DNA of 64,000 nt from Streptomyces marispadix (GTDB lineage Bacteria; Actinomycetota; Actinomycetes; Streptomycetales; Streptomycetaceae), in the NCBI RefSeq assembly GCF_022524345.1, contig NZ_JAKWJU010000002.1, positions 3,410,001 to 3,474,000 of the forward strand. Reading direction: 5' to 3'. Below the pieces are notes generated by a model. That model worked only from the letters and a program-made list of their open reading frames with translations. It was not told the origin of the DNA and did not search any database. How positions within the stretch are numbered: the first letter of the stretch is position 1; each line of letters opens with the position of its first letter. A program made the translations under genes and the position numbers. Shown here in pieces: positions 19,707 to 29,264 of the stretch.

Positions 19707-21242
19707 GTGGAGATGACAGCTCTGGCGCCGGAGACCCTGGCGCGCTGGCAGTTCGGCGTGACGACCGTCTACCACTTCCTGTTCGTGCCGCTGACGATCG
19801 CGCTCTCCTCGTTCGTCGCCGGTCTGGAGACCGCGTGGGTGCGCACGGGCAAGGAGAAGTACCTCAGGGCGGCGAAGTTCTGGGGCAAGCTCTTCCTGAT
19901 CAACATCGCCATGGGCGTGGTGACCGGCATCCTCCAGGAGTTCCAGTTCGGCATGAACTGGTCGGACTACTCACGTCTCGTCGGTGACGTCTTCGGCGCG
20001 CCCCTCGCCTTCGAGGCGCTCATCGCCTTCTTCTTCGAGTCGACCTTCATCGGGCTGTGGATCTTCGGCTGGGACAAGCTGCCCAAGCGCATCCACGCGG
20101 CGTGCATGTGGATGGTGGCGGCCGGCACGGTGCTCTCCGCGTACTTCATCCTCGCCGCCAACTCCTGGATGCAGCACCCCGTCGGCTACCGCATGGACCC
20201 CGGCAGCGGACGTGCCGAACTCACCGATTTCATACGGGTACTCACGCAGAACACGGCGCTGGCGCAGTTCGCGCACACCCTCGTCGCCGCCTTCCTCACC
20301 GGCGGGGCGTTCATGGCGGGCATCGCCGCCTACCACCTGAGGCGGCGCCGCCACGTGCCCGTGATGAGGGCGTCGCTGAGGCTCGGGCTGGTGACGATGG
20401 TGGTGGCGGGGCTGCTCACGGCCGTCAGCGGCGACCGGCTGGGGAAGATCATGTACGACCAGCAGCCGATGAAGATGGCCGCCGCGGAGGCGCTCTGGGA
20501 GACCAAGGGGCCCGCGCCGTTCTCGCTCTTCGCCTACGGGGACGTGGGCCCGCCGAAGACCGGCCACAACAAGGTCGCCGTCGAGATTCCCGGGCTGCTC
20601 TCCTTCCTCGCGCACGACGACTTCTCCACGGCCGTGCCCGGCATCAAGGACACGGAGGCGGCGCTGCGCGACAAGTACGGCGGCAAGCTCGACATCGCCG
20701 ACTACCGGCCCAACATCCCCGTCGCCTACTGGTCGTTCCGCTGGATGATCGGCTTCGGGATGTCGTCGTTCGCGCTGGGCGCCGCCGGGCTGTATCTCAC
20801 CCGTCGCAGGCTCTGGCTCGCGCCGGATCTGCGTACGACCGACGACGAGGTGCCGCGGCTCGCGCTCACCCGCGGGCGGGAGGCCGGCCCGTCCCTCTCC
20901 GGCTGGTACTGGCGGCTGACTCTGCTGACCATGGCGTTCCCGCTGATCGCCAACTCCTGGGGCTGGATCTTCACCGAGACCGGCCGCCAGCCGTGGGTCG
21001 TCTACGGCGTGCTGCCGACGTCGGCGGGCGTCTCGCCCAGCGTCGGCCAGGGCGAGGTCGTCACCTCCATGAGCGTCTTCATCGCCCTGTACGCGGTGCT
21101 GGCAGTCATCGAGATCAAACTGCTGGCGAAGTACGTGAAGGCCGGTCCGCCCGAACTGACCGACGCCGACCTCGATCCGCCCACCCGCATCGGCGGGCAC
21201 GACCGCGACGACCCCGACCGGCCCATGGCCTTCTCGTACTGA
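19707..21242 (+). CDS. cydA: Cytochrome bd oxidase subunit I
   Basis: A 511-residue multipass protein that binds hemes b558, b595 and d and oxidises menaquinol with O2 as acceptor. The N-terminal block LAPETLARWQFGVTTVYHF includes the heme-ligand His; WMQHPVG is another conserved box, and the Q-loop is the short type of Gram-positives. GTG 19707 is preferred, since AAGGAG lies 7 bases upstream; ATG two codons later is possible. A 10-base gap leads to cydB. Confidence 0.97.
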   Translation: MEMTALAPETLARWQFGVTTVYHFLFVPLTIALSSFVAGLETAWVRTGKEKYLRAAKFWGKLFLINIAMGVVTGILQEFQFGMNWSDYSRLVGDVFGAPLAFEALIAFFFESTFIGLWIFGWDKLPKRIHAACMWMVAAGTVLSAYFILAANSWMQHPVGYRMDPGSGRAELTDFIRVLTQNTALAQFAHTLVAAFLTGGAFMAGIAAYHLRRRRHVPVMRASLRLGLVTMVVAGLLTAVSGDRLGKIMYDQQPMKMAAAEALWETKGPAPFSLFAYGDVGPPKTGHNKVAVEIPGLLSFLAHDDFSTAVPGIKDTEAALRDKYGGKLDIADYRPNIPVAYWSFRWMIGFGMSSFALGAAGLYLTRRRLWLAPDLRTTDDEVPRLALTRGREAGPSLSGWYWRLTLLTMAFPLIANSWGWIFTETGRQPWVVYGVLPTSAGVSPSVGQGEVVTSMSVFIALYAVLAVIEIKLLAKYVKAGPPELTDADLDPPTRIGGHDRDDPDRPMAFSY

Positions 21243-21252
21243 GGAGCACGTG

Positions 21253-22254
21253 ATGGAGCTTCACGACATCTGGTTCGCGGTGATCGCCGTGCTGTGGACC
21301 GGCTACTTCTTCCTCGAAGGCTTCGACTTCGGCGTCGGCGTCCTCACGCGGCTGCTGGCGAGGGACCGCGGCGAGCGGCGAGTCCTGATCAACACCATCG
21401 GGCCCGTCTGGGACGGCAACGAGGTGTGGCTGCTGACCGCCGCCGGCGGCACCTTCGCCGCCTTCCCCGACTGGTACGCCACGCTCTTCTCCGGCTTCTA
21501 CCTGCCGCTGCTGGCCGTACTCGTCTGCCTCATCGTGCGCGGTGTCGCCTTCGAATACCGCGCCAAGCGGACCGAGGACGCATGGCAGGACCGCTGGGAG
21601 AAGGCCCTGTTCGTAACGTCGCTGCTGCCCGCGTTCCTGTGGGGCGTGGTCTTCGCGAACATCGTCCGCGGAGTGCCCGTCGACGGGAGGAAGAACTACG
21701 CGGGCGGGCTCGGCGACCTCTTCGGCCCGTACGCGCTGCTCGGCGGGCTCGTCACGCTCACCCTCTTCACCTTCCACGGCGCCCTGTTCACTGCCCTGAA
21801 GACCACCGGGGACATCCGGCCGCGGGCACGCAGGCTGGCCGTCGCACTTGGGCTGGCGTGCGCCGCGCTCACCGCGCTGTTCCTCGCCTGGACCCAGGCA
21901 CACTCCGGCGACGTCTGGAGCCTCGGCGCCTCGGTGATCGCCGTCGCCGCGCTGCTGGGTGCCGTCGCGGTCGACGCGGCCGGGCGGGAAGGCTGGGCGT
22001 TCGCCCTGTCCGGTGCGGCTGTCGCCGCGACCGTGGCCGCCCTGTTCCTCGCGCTCTTCCCCGACGTCATGCCCTCGTCGCTGGACCCGCGCTGGAGCCT
22101 GACCGCCGAGAACGCCGCGTCCAGCCCGTACACGCTGAGGATCATGACGTGGTGCGCGGCGCTGGCCACGCCCGTCGTGATGCTCTACCAGGGCTGGACG
22201 TACTGGGTCTTCCGCAAGCGCATCGGCACCCGGCACATCGCGGAGAACCACTGA
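21253..22254 (+). CDS. cydB: Cytochrome bd oxidase subunit II
   Basis: A 333-residue protein with about eight membrane helices. Conserved family boxes include LEGFDFGVG near the N-terminus, GPVWDGNEVWL and the acidic loop after it. CydB pairs with CydA and supports its assembly and proton uptake. The ATG at 21253 has GAGGAG 6 bases upstream. Directly followed by the cydCD fusion gene. Confidence 0.97.
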   Translation: MELHDIWFAVIAVLWTGYFFLEGFDFGVGVLTRLLARDRGERRVLINTIGPVWDGNEVWLLTAAGGTFAAFPDWYATLFSGFYLPLLAVLVCLIVRGVAFEYRAKRTEDAWQDRWEKALFVTSLLPAFLWGVVFANIVRGVPVDGRKNYAGGLGDLFGPYALLGGLVTLTLFTFHGALFTALKTTGDIRPRARRLAVALGLACAALTALFLAWTQAHSGDVWSLGASVIAVAALLGAVAVDAAGREGWAFALSGAAVAATVAALFLALFPDVMPSSLDPRWSLTAENAASSPYTLRIMTWCAALATPVVMLYQGWTYWVFRKRIGTRHIAENH

Positions 22255-22267
22255 TGGGCGGCCCGCG

Positions 22268-25200
22268 ATGAAGCCCGTCGACCCCCGGCTGCTGACCCAC
22301 GCGCGCACCACCCGGGTCTTCCTCGCCGCCTCGGTGGCGCTGGGGCTGGCGTCGGCGCTGCTCGTCGTCGCGCAGGCCGTGCTGATCGCGGACATCGTCG
22401 TCTCCGTCTTCCAGCGCGGCGACGGCGCGGGGCGTCCACTGCTGCTGCTCGTCGCGGTGTCGGCCGCACGCGCCCTCGTGGCCTGGCTCACGGAGCTGGC
22501 GGCGCACCGCTCCAGCGCCGCGGTCAAGTCGGAACTGCGCACACGCCTCGTCGACCACGCCCTCAGCCTCGGCCCCGCCTGGCTCAAGGACCGCCGCACC
22601 GGCGAACTCGCGACCCTCGCCACCCGCGGAGTCGACGCCCTCGACGGCTACTTCTCCCGCTACCTGCCCCAACTCGCCCTGGCCGTGGCCGTACCCGTGG
22701 CGGTGCTGGCACGCATCGTCGCCGCCGACTGGATCTCGGCGGCCGTCATCGCCGTGACCCTGCCGCTGATCCCGCTGTTCGCGGCGCTCGTCGGCTGGGC
22801 CGCACAGACCCATGTGGACCGCCGCTGGCGCCTGCTCACCCGGCTCTCCGGCCACTTCCTCGACGTCGTTGCCGGGCTGCCCACGCTCAAGGTCTTCGGA
22901 CGCGCCAAGGCGCAGGCGCGCAACATCCGTGCCATCACCGGCGACTACCGCCGCGCCACCCTGCGCACGCTGCGCATCGCCTTCCTCTCCTCCCTGGTGC
23001 TGGAGCTGATCGCCACGATCTCCGTGGCGCTCGTGGCGGTCGGCGTGGGAATGCGCCTCGTACACGGCGAACTCGACCTTCACACCGGGCTGCTGGTCCT
23101 CGTACTCGCACCCGAGGCATATCTGCCGCTGCGCCAGGCCGGTGCCCAGTACCACGCCGCCGCCGAAGGGCTCTCCGCCGCCGAGGAGGTCTTCGCCGTA
23201 CTCGACGAAGCGGCGCCGCCCGCAGGCAGGAGGCCCGCGCCCGACCTGCGGACCGCCACCGTCACCGCCGAACGGCTGCGGGTACGCCACGAGGGCCGCG
23301 CCCACGACTCCCTGCCCGCCGTGGACTTGACGCTGCGGCCCGGAGAGACCGTCGCGCTCACCGGCCCCTCCGGCGCGGGCAAGTCGACGCTGCTGCACGC
23401 GCTGCTCGGTTTCGTACGTCCGGGCTCCGGCGCCGTACGCGTCGACGGCACGGATCTGCGGGACGTCGAACCGTCGAGCTGGCACGCACAGATCGCCTGG
23501 GTACCGCAGCATCCGTATCTCTTCGCGGGCACCGTCGCCGACAACGTACGCATGGCACGCCCCGCCGCGAGCGACGCGGAAGTGGCCGCCGCGCTCGCCG
23601 CCGCGGGCACCGGGCTCGACCCCGGGGCCGTGCTCGGCGAGGGCGGTACGGGCATCTCCGCGGGCCAGCAGCGGCGAGTGGCACTGGCGCGGGCGTTCCT
23701 CACGGAGCGGCCGCTGCTGCTGCTCGACGAACCGACGGCGGCACTCGACGGCGAGACCGAGTCGGCCGTCGCCGCCGCCCTGCGGCGACTGGCGGCGGAC
23801 CGCACGGTACTTCTCGTCACCCACCGGCCGGGGCTGCTGGCGTCGGCCGACCGGATCGTCGAACTGCCCGCGCCGGGCGGCCGTCCGGCACCGGCCAGGC
23901 CACCGCTGCCGGACGCCGGGCACCCGACTCCCGTACAGATGCCGTGTGTTGAGCAGACCCCCGCCGAGCAGGCGCCTGTCGAGCAGACGACGACCGCCGA
24001 GCCCGCGGAGCCTCCGGGGGAACACTCGCGCGGGGCGCCCGGCGGAGACGGCGTACGGGCCCGGCTGACGGCCGCGGCCGTGCTCGGCTCGCTCGCGCTG
24101 CTCTCCGCCGTCGGCCTCATGGCCGCATCGGGCTGGCTCATCTCCCGCGCGTCACAGCAGCCGCCCGTGCTGTATCTGATGGTCGCCGTCACCGCGACCC
24201 GCGCCTTCGGCCTCGGCCGCGCCGTCTTCCGCTACGCCGAGCGTCTCGTCTCCCATGACGCGGTGCTGCGCCTCCTCGCCGACGTACGCGTCCGCGTCTA
24301 CCGGAGGCTGGAACGGCTCGCGCCCGCCGCGCTGCGCCGTACCCACAGCGGCGACCTGCTCGCACGGCTCGTCGGCGACGTGGACGCGCTCCAGGAGCGC
24401 TATCTGCGCTGGCTGCTGCCTGCCGTCGTCGCGGCGGCCACCGCTGCCGCCGCCGTCGCGTTCACCGCCGTGCTGCTTCCTGCCGCGGGCGTCGCCCTCG
24501 CCGCCGGGCTGCTGTTCGCGGGCGTGGCCGTGCCGGTGATCACCGGTGCGGTCTCACGGCGTACCGAGCGCAGGCTCGCCCCCTGGCGGGCCGAGCTGAC
24601 GGCGCGGGTGGTCGAACTCCTCACCGGCGCGGGCGAGTTGACCGTCGCCGGTGCGCTCGGCGCACGCAAGGAAGGGGCGCGGGCTGCCGACCGGGTGCTG
24701 ACGCGTCTCGCCGCCCGCTCCTCCGCGGCCACCGCACTCGGCTCGGGGCTGACGGCCCTCGCGAGCGGGCTGACGGTCGCGGCAGCCGCCTGGGCCGGTG
24801 CCGCCGCCGTACGGGACGGAAGCCTCGACGGGGTGTGGCTCGCGGCGGTCGTGCTCGTGCCGCTGACGGCGTTCGAGGCGGTCGGCGGGATGCCGCAGGC
24901 CGTGCAGTTCCGGCAGCGGGCGAGGCGGTCGGCCGAGCGGGTACGGGACGTACTGGAGGCGCCCGAGCCGGTGAGGGAGCCGGAGCGGCCCGCCCGTGCG
25001 CCCGGCTCTCCGTTCCCGTTGTGTCTGCGGGGAGTCTCGGTGCGCTATCCGGACGCGCGGGACTCCTCCGGCGGCGGACCGCCGGACACCTGCGGCGGCG
25101 CCGCGAGCGGGCTTCAACTCCCCCTCGACTCCTTCGACTTGACGCTGACACCCGGGCGCCGGGTCGCCGTCGTCGGCGCCTCGGGCTCCGGGAAGACCAC

Positions 25201-25954
25201 ACTCGCCCGTACGCTGCTGCGCTTCCTGGACGTGGAGAGCGGCACGTACACGCTCGGAGGAGAACCGGGCGGTGCGCCGGGCGGCGCGTCCGGTGGCGGC
25301 GGGGTGGCCGCCGCCGACCTGGACTCGGACGACGTGCGGCGCCACGTGGGGCTGTGCGCCCAGGACGCCCACATCTTCGACAGCACGCTCCGGGAGAACC
25401 TGCTGCTCGCACGCAAGGACGCCACCGACGGCGAACTGCGGCGCGCCCTCGCCGCCGCCCGCCTCGACGCCTGGACGGACTCGCTTCCCGAAGGGCTCGA
25501 CACCCTCGTCGGCGAGCTGGGCGCCCGCCTGTCCGGGGGCGAACGCCAACGCCTCGCGCTGGCAAGGGCGTTGCTCGCCGACTTCCCCGTACTGGTGCTG
25601 GACGAGCCCGCCGAGCACCTCGACCTGCCCACGGCCGACGCCCTCACCGCCGACCTGCTGGCCGCCACCGAGGGCCGTACGACCGTACTGATCACCCACA
25701 GGCTCAAGGGCCTGGAGGCGGTGGACGAGGTGATCGTGCTCGACGACGGACGCACCGTCGAACGCGGTTCCTACGGTGAACTGGCCGCCGCCGGCGGGCC
25801 GTTCAGCCGGATGCTGACCCGTGAAGCGGAGAGCGACGGCCCATGGGCCGGTGGCGGGCGGCCGGAGACGGACCCTGCGGGGCCGGTGTCCCGCCGGGCG
25901 GCGGGTCCGCTCTCCGCGTACGGGCGCCGTGCAGGAGCAGCAGCCGCTCGATGA
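22268..25954 (+). CDS. cydCD: Fused CydD-CydC heterodimeric ABC exporter
   Basis: 1228 residues made of two complete ABC exporter halves in one chain, as usual in Streptomyces. N-half: six membrane helices, Walker A GPSGAGKST, signature SAGQQRR, Walker B LLLLDEPT. A Pro/Glu/Gln-rich linker (about residues 545-595, with a degenerate VEQTPAEQ repeat) joins it to the C-half: membrane domain, Walker A GASGSGKTT, signature LSGGERQR and Walker B VLVLDEPAEHLD. The transporter is needed for assembly of cytochrome bd and moves thiols or heme-linked compounds; the substrate is debated. The last 152 bp overlap the convergent HAD gene, and the final 45 residues look like non-homologous tail. Confidence 0.96.
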   Translation: MKPVDPRLLTHARTTRVFLAASVALGLASALLVVAQAVLIADIVVSVFQRGDGAGRPLLLLVAVSAARALVAWLTELAAHRSSAAVKSELRTRLVDHALSLGPAWLKDRRTGELATLATRGVDALDGYFSRYLPQLALAVAVPVAVLARIVAADWISAAVIAVTLPLIPLFAALVGWAAQTHVDRRWRLLTRLSGHFLDVVAGLPTLKVFGRAKAQARNIRAITGDYRRATLRTLRIAFLSSLVLELIATISVALVAVGVGMRLVHGELDLHTGLLVLVLAPEAYLPLRQAGAQYHAAAEGLSAAEEVFAVLDEAAPPAGRRPAPDLRTATVTAERLRVRHEGRAHDSLPAVDLTLRPGETVALTGPSGAGKSTLLHALLGFVRPGSGAVRVDGTDLRDVEPSSWHAQIAWVPQHPYLFAGTVADNVRMARPAASDAEVAAALAAAGTGLDPGAVLGEGGTGISAGQQRRVALARAFLTERPLLLLDEPTAALDGETESAVAAALRRLAADRTVLLVTHRPGLLASADRIVELPAPGGRPAPARPPLPDAGHPTPVQMPCVEQTPAEQAPVEQTTTAEPAEPPGEHSRGAPGGDGVRARLTAAAVLGSLALLSAVGLMAASGWLISRASQQPPVLYLMVAVTATRAFGLGRAVFRYAERLVSHDAVLRLLADVRVRVYRRLERLAPAALRRTHSGDLLARLVGDVDALQERYLRWLLPAVVAAATAAAAVAFTAVLLPAAGVALAAGLLFAGVAVPVITGAVSRRTERRLAPWRAELTARVVELLTGAGELTVAGALGARKEGARAADRVLTRLAARSSAATALGSGLTALASGLTVAAAAWAGAAAVRDGSLDGVWLAAVVLVPLTAFEAVGGMPQAVQFRQRARRSAERVRDVLEAPEPVREPERPARAPGSPFPLCLRGVSVRYPDARDSSGGGPPDTCGGAASGLQLPLDSFDLTLTPGRRVAVVGASGSGKTTLARTLLRFLDVESGTYTLGGEPGGAPGGASGGGGVAAADLDSDDVRRHVGLCAQDAHIFDSTLRENLLLARKDATDGELRRALAAARLDAWTDSLPEGLDTLVGELGARLSGGERQRLALARALLADFPVLVLDEPAEHLDLPTADALTADLLAATEGRTTVLITHRLKGLEAVDEVIVLDDGRTVERGSYGELAAAGGPFSRMLTREAESDGPWAGGGRPETDPAGPVSRRAAGPLSAYGRRAGAAAAR

Positions 25955-26816
25955 CCTCGGCGACGCCGTCGGCCTCGTTGGACGACGTGTGGTGGGGCGT
26001 AGCGGCGAGAACGTCGGGATGGGCGTTGGCCATGGCGTAGGAGGTGCCGGCCCAGCTCAGCATCTCCAGATCGTTGGGCATGTCGCCGAAGGCGACGACC
26101 TCCTCCGGCCGTATGCCGCGCTCCGCGCAGCAGCGCGCCAGCGTGCTCGCCTTGCTCACCCCCGAACCGCTGACCTCCAGCAGAGCCGACTTGCTGGAGC
26201 GCGTGAACTGCCCGTATGCGCCCGCCACTCGACGTCCCAGGACGAGGAACTCGTCCGGCTCCAGCTCCGGGTGGTAGGCGAGCAGCTTCAGTACGGGCTC
26301 GTCGTGGCCGGGGCCCAGCAGCTTCTCCGCCGGTGCCACGACACCGCCCGGGTCGGGGTGCAGCGCCGGGTAGTCGGGGTCGAAGTGGATGCCGCCGCTG
26401 CGTTCGACGGCGAAGCTCACGCCGGGCGCGGCCTCGCGCAGCGCTCGCACCACCGAGAGTGCGTCGCAGCTCTCCAGCTCACGGACGTGTACGACCTGCC
26501 GCCCGCGGTGGAGGTCGACCACCGCGGCACCGTTGGCGCAGATGGCGAGGCCGTGGCCGTGCACATGACCGCTGACGACGTCCATCCAGCGGGCGGGGCG
26601 GCCGGTGACGAAGAAGACGTCGAAGCCCGCGGCCTCGGCGGCGGCGAGGGCCGCGACCGTGCGGGGCGAGACGGACTTGTCGTCGCGCAGCAGGGTTCCG
26701 TCGAGGTCGGTGGCGATCAGACGGGGCTGTACGGCACGGGCCACGGAGACCGTGGAATCGGCCGCGGGTTCGTAGGGGGGAGCGCTTCGGGCACGGGAGG
26801 CGGGAGGCTCAGTCAC
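25803..26816 (-). CDS. Cof-type HAD phosphatase
   Basis: A 337-residue HAD superfamily IIB protein: motif [15 protein letters not shown], motif II FFVTGRPARW, and motif [16 protein letters not shown]. Such enzymes dephosphorylate sugar phosphates or flavin precursors. Start at GTG 26816 is chosen because GGGAGG lies 9 bases upstream; the first ATG (26825) abuts that site. The C-terminal 50 residues (after LLLLHG) are Pro/Arg-rich and lie in the region that overlaps the 3' end of cydCD, so part of this tail may be accidental read-through. Confidence 0.88.
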   Translation of the reverse strand: MTEPPASRARSAPPYEPAADSTVSVARAVQPRLIATDLDGTLLRDDKSVSPRTVAALAAAEAAGFDVFFVTGRPARWMDVVSGHVHGHGLAICANGAAVVDLHRGRQVVHVRELESCDALSVVRALREAAPGVSFAVERSGGIHFDPDYPALHPDPGGVVAPAEKLLGPGHDEPVLKLLAYHPELEPDEFLVLGRRVAGAYGQFTRSSKSALLEVSGSGVSKASTLARCCAERGIRPEEVVAFGDMPNDLEMLSWAGTSYAMANAHPDVLAATPHHTSSNEADGVAEVIERLLLLHGARTRRADPPPGGTPAPQGPSPAARHRPMGRRSPLHGSASG

Positions 26817-26897
26817 GGCCACCATCCTCCCGCATATGCCCGCACACCAGTGCGGAGGGTGCCGCCGATGAGCGCCAGGCGGGGCAGTGCCCGCCCG

Positions 26898-26920
26898 GCG
26901 TAGAGGCGTAGAGGCGTAGA
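26898..26920. repeat. 9-bp tandem repeat GCGTAGAGG
   Basis: About two and a half copies between the HAD gene and the F420-type oxidoreductase gene. No regulatory meaning is apparent. Confidence 0.7.
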
Positions 26921-26984
26921 GCTGTGGAGCGAGCGGCCGGGGGCGGGGGCGGGTGCCGTGCGGGACGGACGGTGCGCTGCCCGG

Positions 26985-27902
26985 CTATGCCCGTAGCTGC
27001 CCCAGACCCTCGGTGGCGATGCGCTCGAAGGTCTTCTCGTCGGCGGCGAACTGCGTATCGGGAATCGGCCAGTGCAGCACGATCTCGTCGATGCCCGCCT
27101 CCGCGTACTTGCCCGCGAAGTCGACGAAGGCGTCCACCGACTCCAGCGGCGACCCCGGCACGAAGCCTGTGAGCAGGACCTTCTCCAGCTCCGAGGAGTC
27201 GCGTCCGCTCTGCTCGCAGGCCGCCGCCAGCCGCACCATCTGGTCGCGTACGGCCTGAAGCCCCTCGGCGGGGGTGCCGGTCGCGGCGATGCGCGGGTCG
27301 CCGGTGGTCACCCACGCCTGGCCGTAGCGCCCGGCGAGCAGCATGCCCCGGGGGCCGGTCGCCGCGACGGCGAAGGGCAGACGCGGGCGCTGCACACAGC
27401 CGGGGATGTCGCGCACCTCGCTCGCCGAGTAGAAGCGGCCCTCGTAGGAGACGACCGGTTCACGCAGCAGCCGGTCGAGCAGCGGCACGAACTCCGCGAA
27501 GCGGTCGGCGCGTTCGCGGGGCGTCCACGGCCGCTGTCCGAGCGCCGTTGCGTCGAAGCCGTTGCCGCCGGCGCCGACGCCGAGGGTGAAGCGCCCGCCG
27601 CTGATGTCGTCGAGGGACATCAGCTCCTTGGCGAGGGTCACGGGGTGGCGGAAGTTGGGCGAGGTGACGAGGGTGCCAAGGCGCAGGCGCGAGGTGGCCG
27701 CTGCGGCGGCGGTGAGGGTGGGCAGCGCCCCGAACCATGTACGGTCCCGGAACTCCGCGCGCCACGAGAGGTGGTCGTAGGTGTAGGCGGTGTGGAATCC
27801 CAGCTCCTCGGCGCGCTGCCACTGCTCGCGGGCGCCCTCGTGCCAGCGGCGTACGGGGAGGATCACGGTGCTCAGTCGCGGGGTGCCGTGGGAAGAAGCC
27901 AT
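26985..27902 (-). CDS. LLM-class F420-dependent oxidoreductase
   Basis: A 305-residue luciferase-like TIM-barrel protein. Conserved boxes: AYTYDHLSWR, LRLGTLVTSPNFRHP, GRFTLGVGAGGNG, and the C-terminal IDEIVLHWP. The family moves hydride from coenzyme F420H2 to varied substrates; the substrate here cannot be told. The ATG at 27902 gives the usual start near a beta strand (RLSTVILPV). It is divergent from htpX with a 277-bp spacer. Confidence 0.88.
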   Translation of the reverse strand: MASSHGTPRLSTVILPVRRWHEGAREQWQRAEELGFHTAYTYDHLSWRAEFRDRTWFGALPTLTAAAAATSRLRLGTLVTSPNFRHPVTLAKELMSLDDISGGRFTLGVGAGGNGFDATALGQRPWTPRERADRFAEFVPLLDRLLREPVVSYEGRFYSASEVRDIPGCVQRPRLPFAVAATGPRGMLLAGRYGQAWVTTGDPRIAATGTPAEGLQAVRDQMVRLAAACEQSGRDSSELEKVLLTGFVPGSPLESVDAFVDFAGKYAEAGIDEIVLHWPIPDTQFAADEKTFERIATEGLGQLRA

Positions 27903-28179
27903 GCCGCCGAGCCTACGGCGCCGCAGGCGCGAGGGCGCCGGACGCCGGACGCCGGTCCGCGGGCGGGGCGCGGCGCGTGGGGCCGAGACCGGTGGCGGCG
28001 GGTGAGGCGATGGCTGCTCTCGGTCATTGGCCGCATTCACCGCACGGGGAGGACAATTGGTGCGAAGGTGCCGTATCGAGCGGCGCGGGTCTGTTGTGAG
28101 CAGGCGCGCATCCGGACGTCTCCGGACTTCCCGGGGGCGGATGCGCCGGTGCGGCCCGAGCGAGGGAGGAGCGTCCGTC

Positions 28180-29094
28180 ATGGCAGCAGCTCGTGGGCGA
28201 TACGTAGCCGACCGGGGACTGACCGGCCGCATGGTGGTCACGATGTTCCTCATCGGACTGCTGTACGTGGTCCTCGTCGGTTCGCTGATCGCGGCGATGA
28301 GCAACGCATGGCCGCTCATCGTGATCGCCGTCGGCGGGCTCTTCATCGCGCAGTTCTGGTTCAGCGACCGCATCGCGGCCTTCAGCATGGGGGCGCGCGA
28401 GGTGACACCGGAGCAGGCACCCGAGCTGCACGGCGCGGTGGACAGGCTGTGCGCGCTGGCCGACGTGCCGAAACCGAAGGTCGCCATGGCCGACAGCGAC
28501 GTGCCCAACGCGTTCGCCACGGGACGCAGCCACCGCAATTCGATGGTCTGCGCTACGAGCGGGCTGATGCGCCGCCTGGAACCGGAGGAGGTCGAGGGCG
28601 TCCTCTCCCACGAGCTGTCGCACGTGGCGCACCGCGACGTCGCCGTCATGACCATCGCGTCGTTCCTCGGCGTACTGGCGGGCATCCTCACCCGCGTCGC
28701 GCTGTGGGGCGGCCTGAGCGGCGCCGGACGCAACGACCAGAGCGGCTTCGGCGTCGTACTGCTGGTGATTCCGCTGGTGGGCATCCTCGTCTACATCCTC
28801 AGCTTCCTGCTGACCCGGCTGCTCTCCCGCTACCGCGAACTGTCCGCGGACCGCGCGGGCGCGCTGCTGACGGGGCGGCCGTCCGCGCTCGCCTCGGCGC
28901 TCACCAAGGTCACCGGGCAGATGGCCAGGATTCCCACGCGTGACCTGCGCAAGGCCGAGCCGTTCAACGCCTTCTTCTTCGCGCCCGCCTTCTCCGGCGA
29001 GACCGTCGCGACGCTGTTCTCGTCGCATCCGCCGCTGGAGCGGCGCCTGGAGCAGCTCAGCCGCATCTCGGCGCAGCTCGGACAGCAGCAGTGA
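28180..29094 (+). CDS. htpX: HtpX-like membrane zinc metalloprotease
   Basis: A 304-residue M48 protease with membrane helices at about 17-40 and 46-63 and two more at about 160-180 and 190-215. The zinc site HELSH is at residues 144-148 and the third ligand Glu lies in SRYRELSADRAG. HtpX degrades misfolded membrane proteins and guards the membrane under stress. ATG 28180 has GGGAGGA 9 bases upstream; an upstream in-frame stretch from 28027 lacks an RBS. Followed by pspAB on the same strand, 170 bp away. Confidence 0.92.
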   Translation: MAAARGRYVADRGLTGRMVVTMFLIGLLYVVLVGSLIAAMSNAWPLIVIAVGGLFIAQFWFSDRIAAFSMGAREVTPEQAPELHGAVDRLCALADVPKPKVAMADSDVPNAFATGRSHRNSMVCATSGLMRRLEPEEVEGVLSHELSHVAHRDVAVMTIASFLGVLAGILTRVALWGGLSGAGRNDQSGFGVVLLVIPLVGILVYILSFLLTRLLSRYRELSADRAGALLTGRPSALASALTKVTGQMARIPTRDLRKAEPFNAFFFAPAFSGETVATLFSSHPPLERRLEQLSRISAQLGQQQ

Positions 29095-29264
29095 GGCGAT
29101 CCGGCCCGGCCGCGGCCGTACACGCCGGGCACACCGAGCGGTTACGGCGGATGCGACGACCGCAGCGGACACGGCGAACACTGCGGGACACAGCGAACAC
29201 CCCCGATACGGCGAGCACTTGACGTACTTCGAGCACAGCGAGCAGCACAAGGGACGTGAACTCC

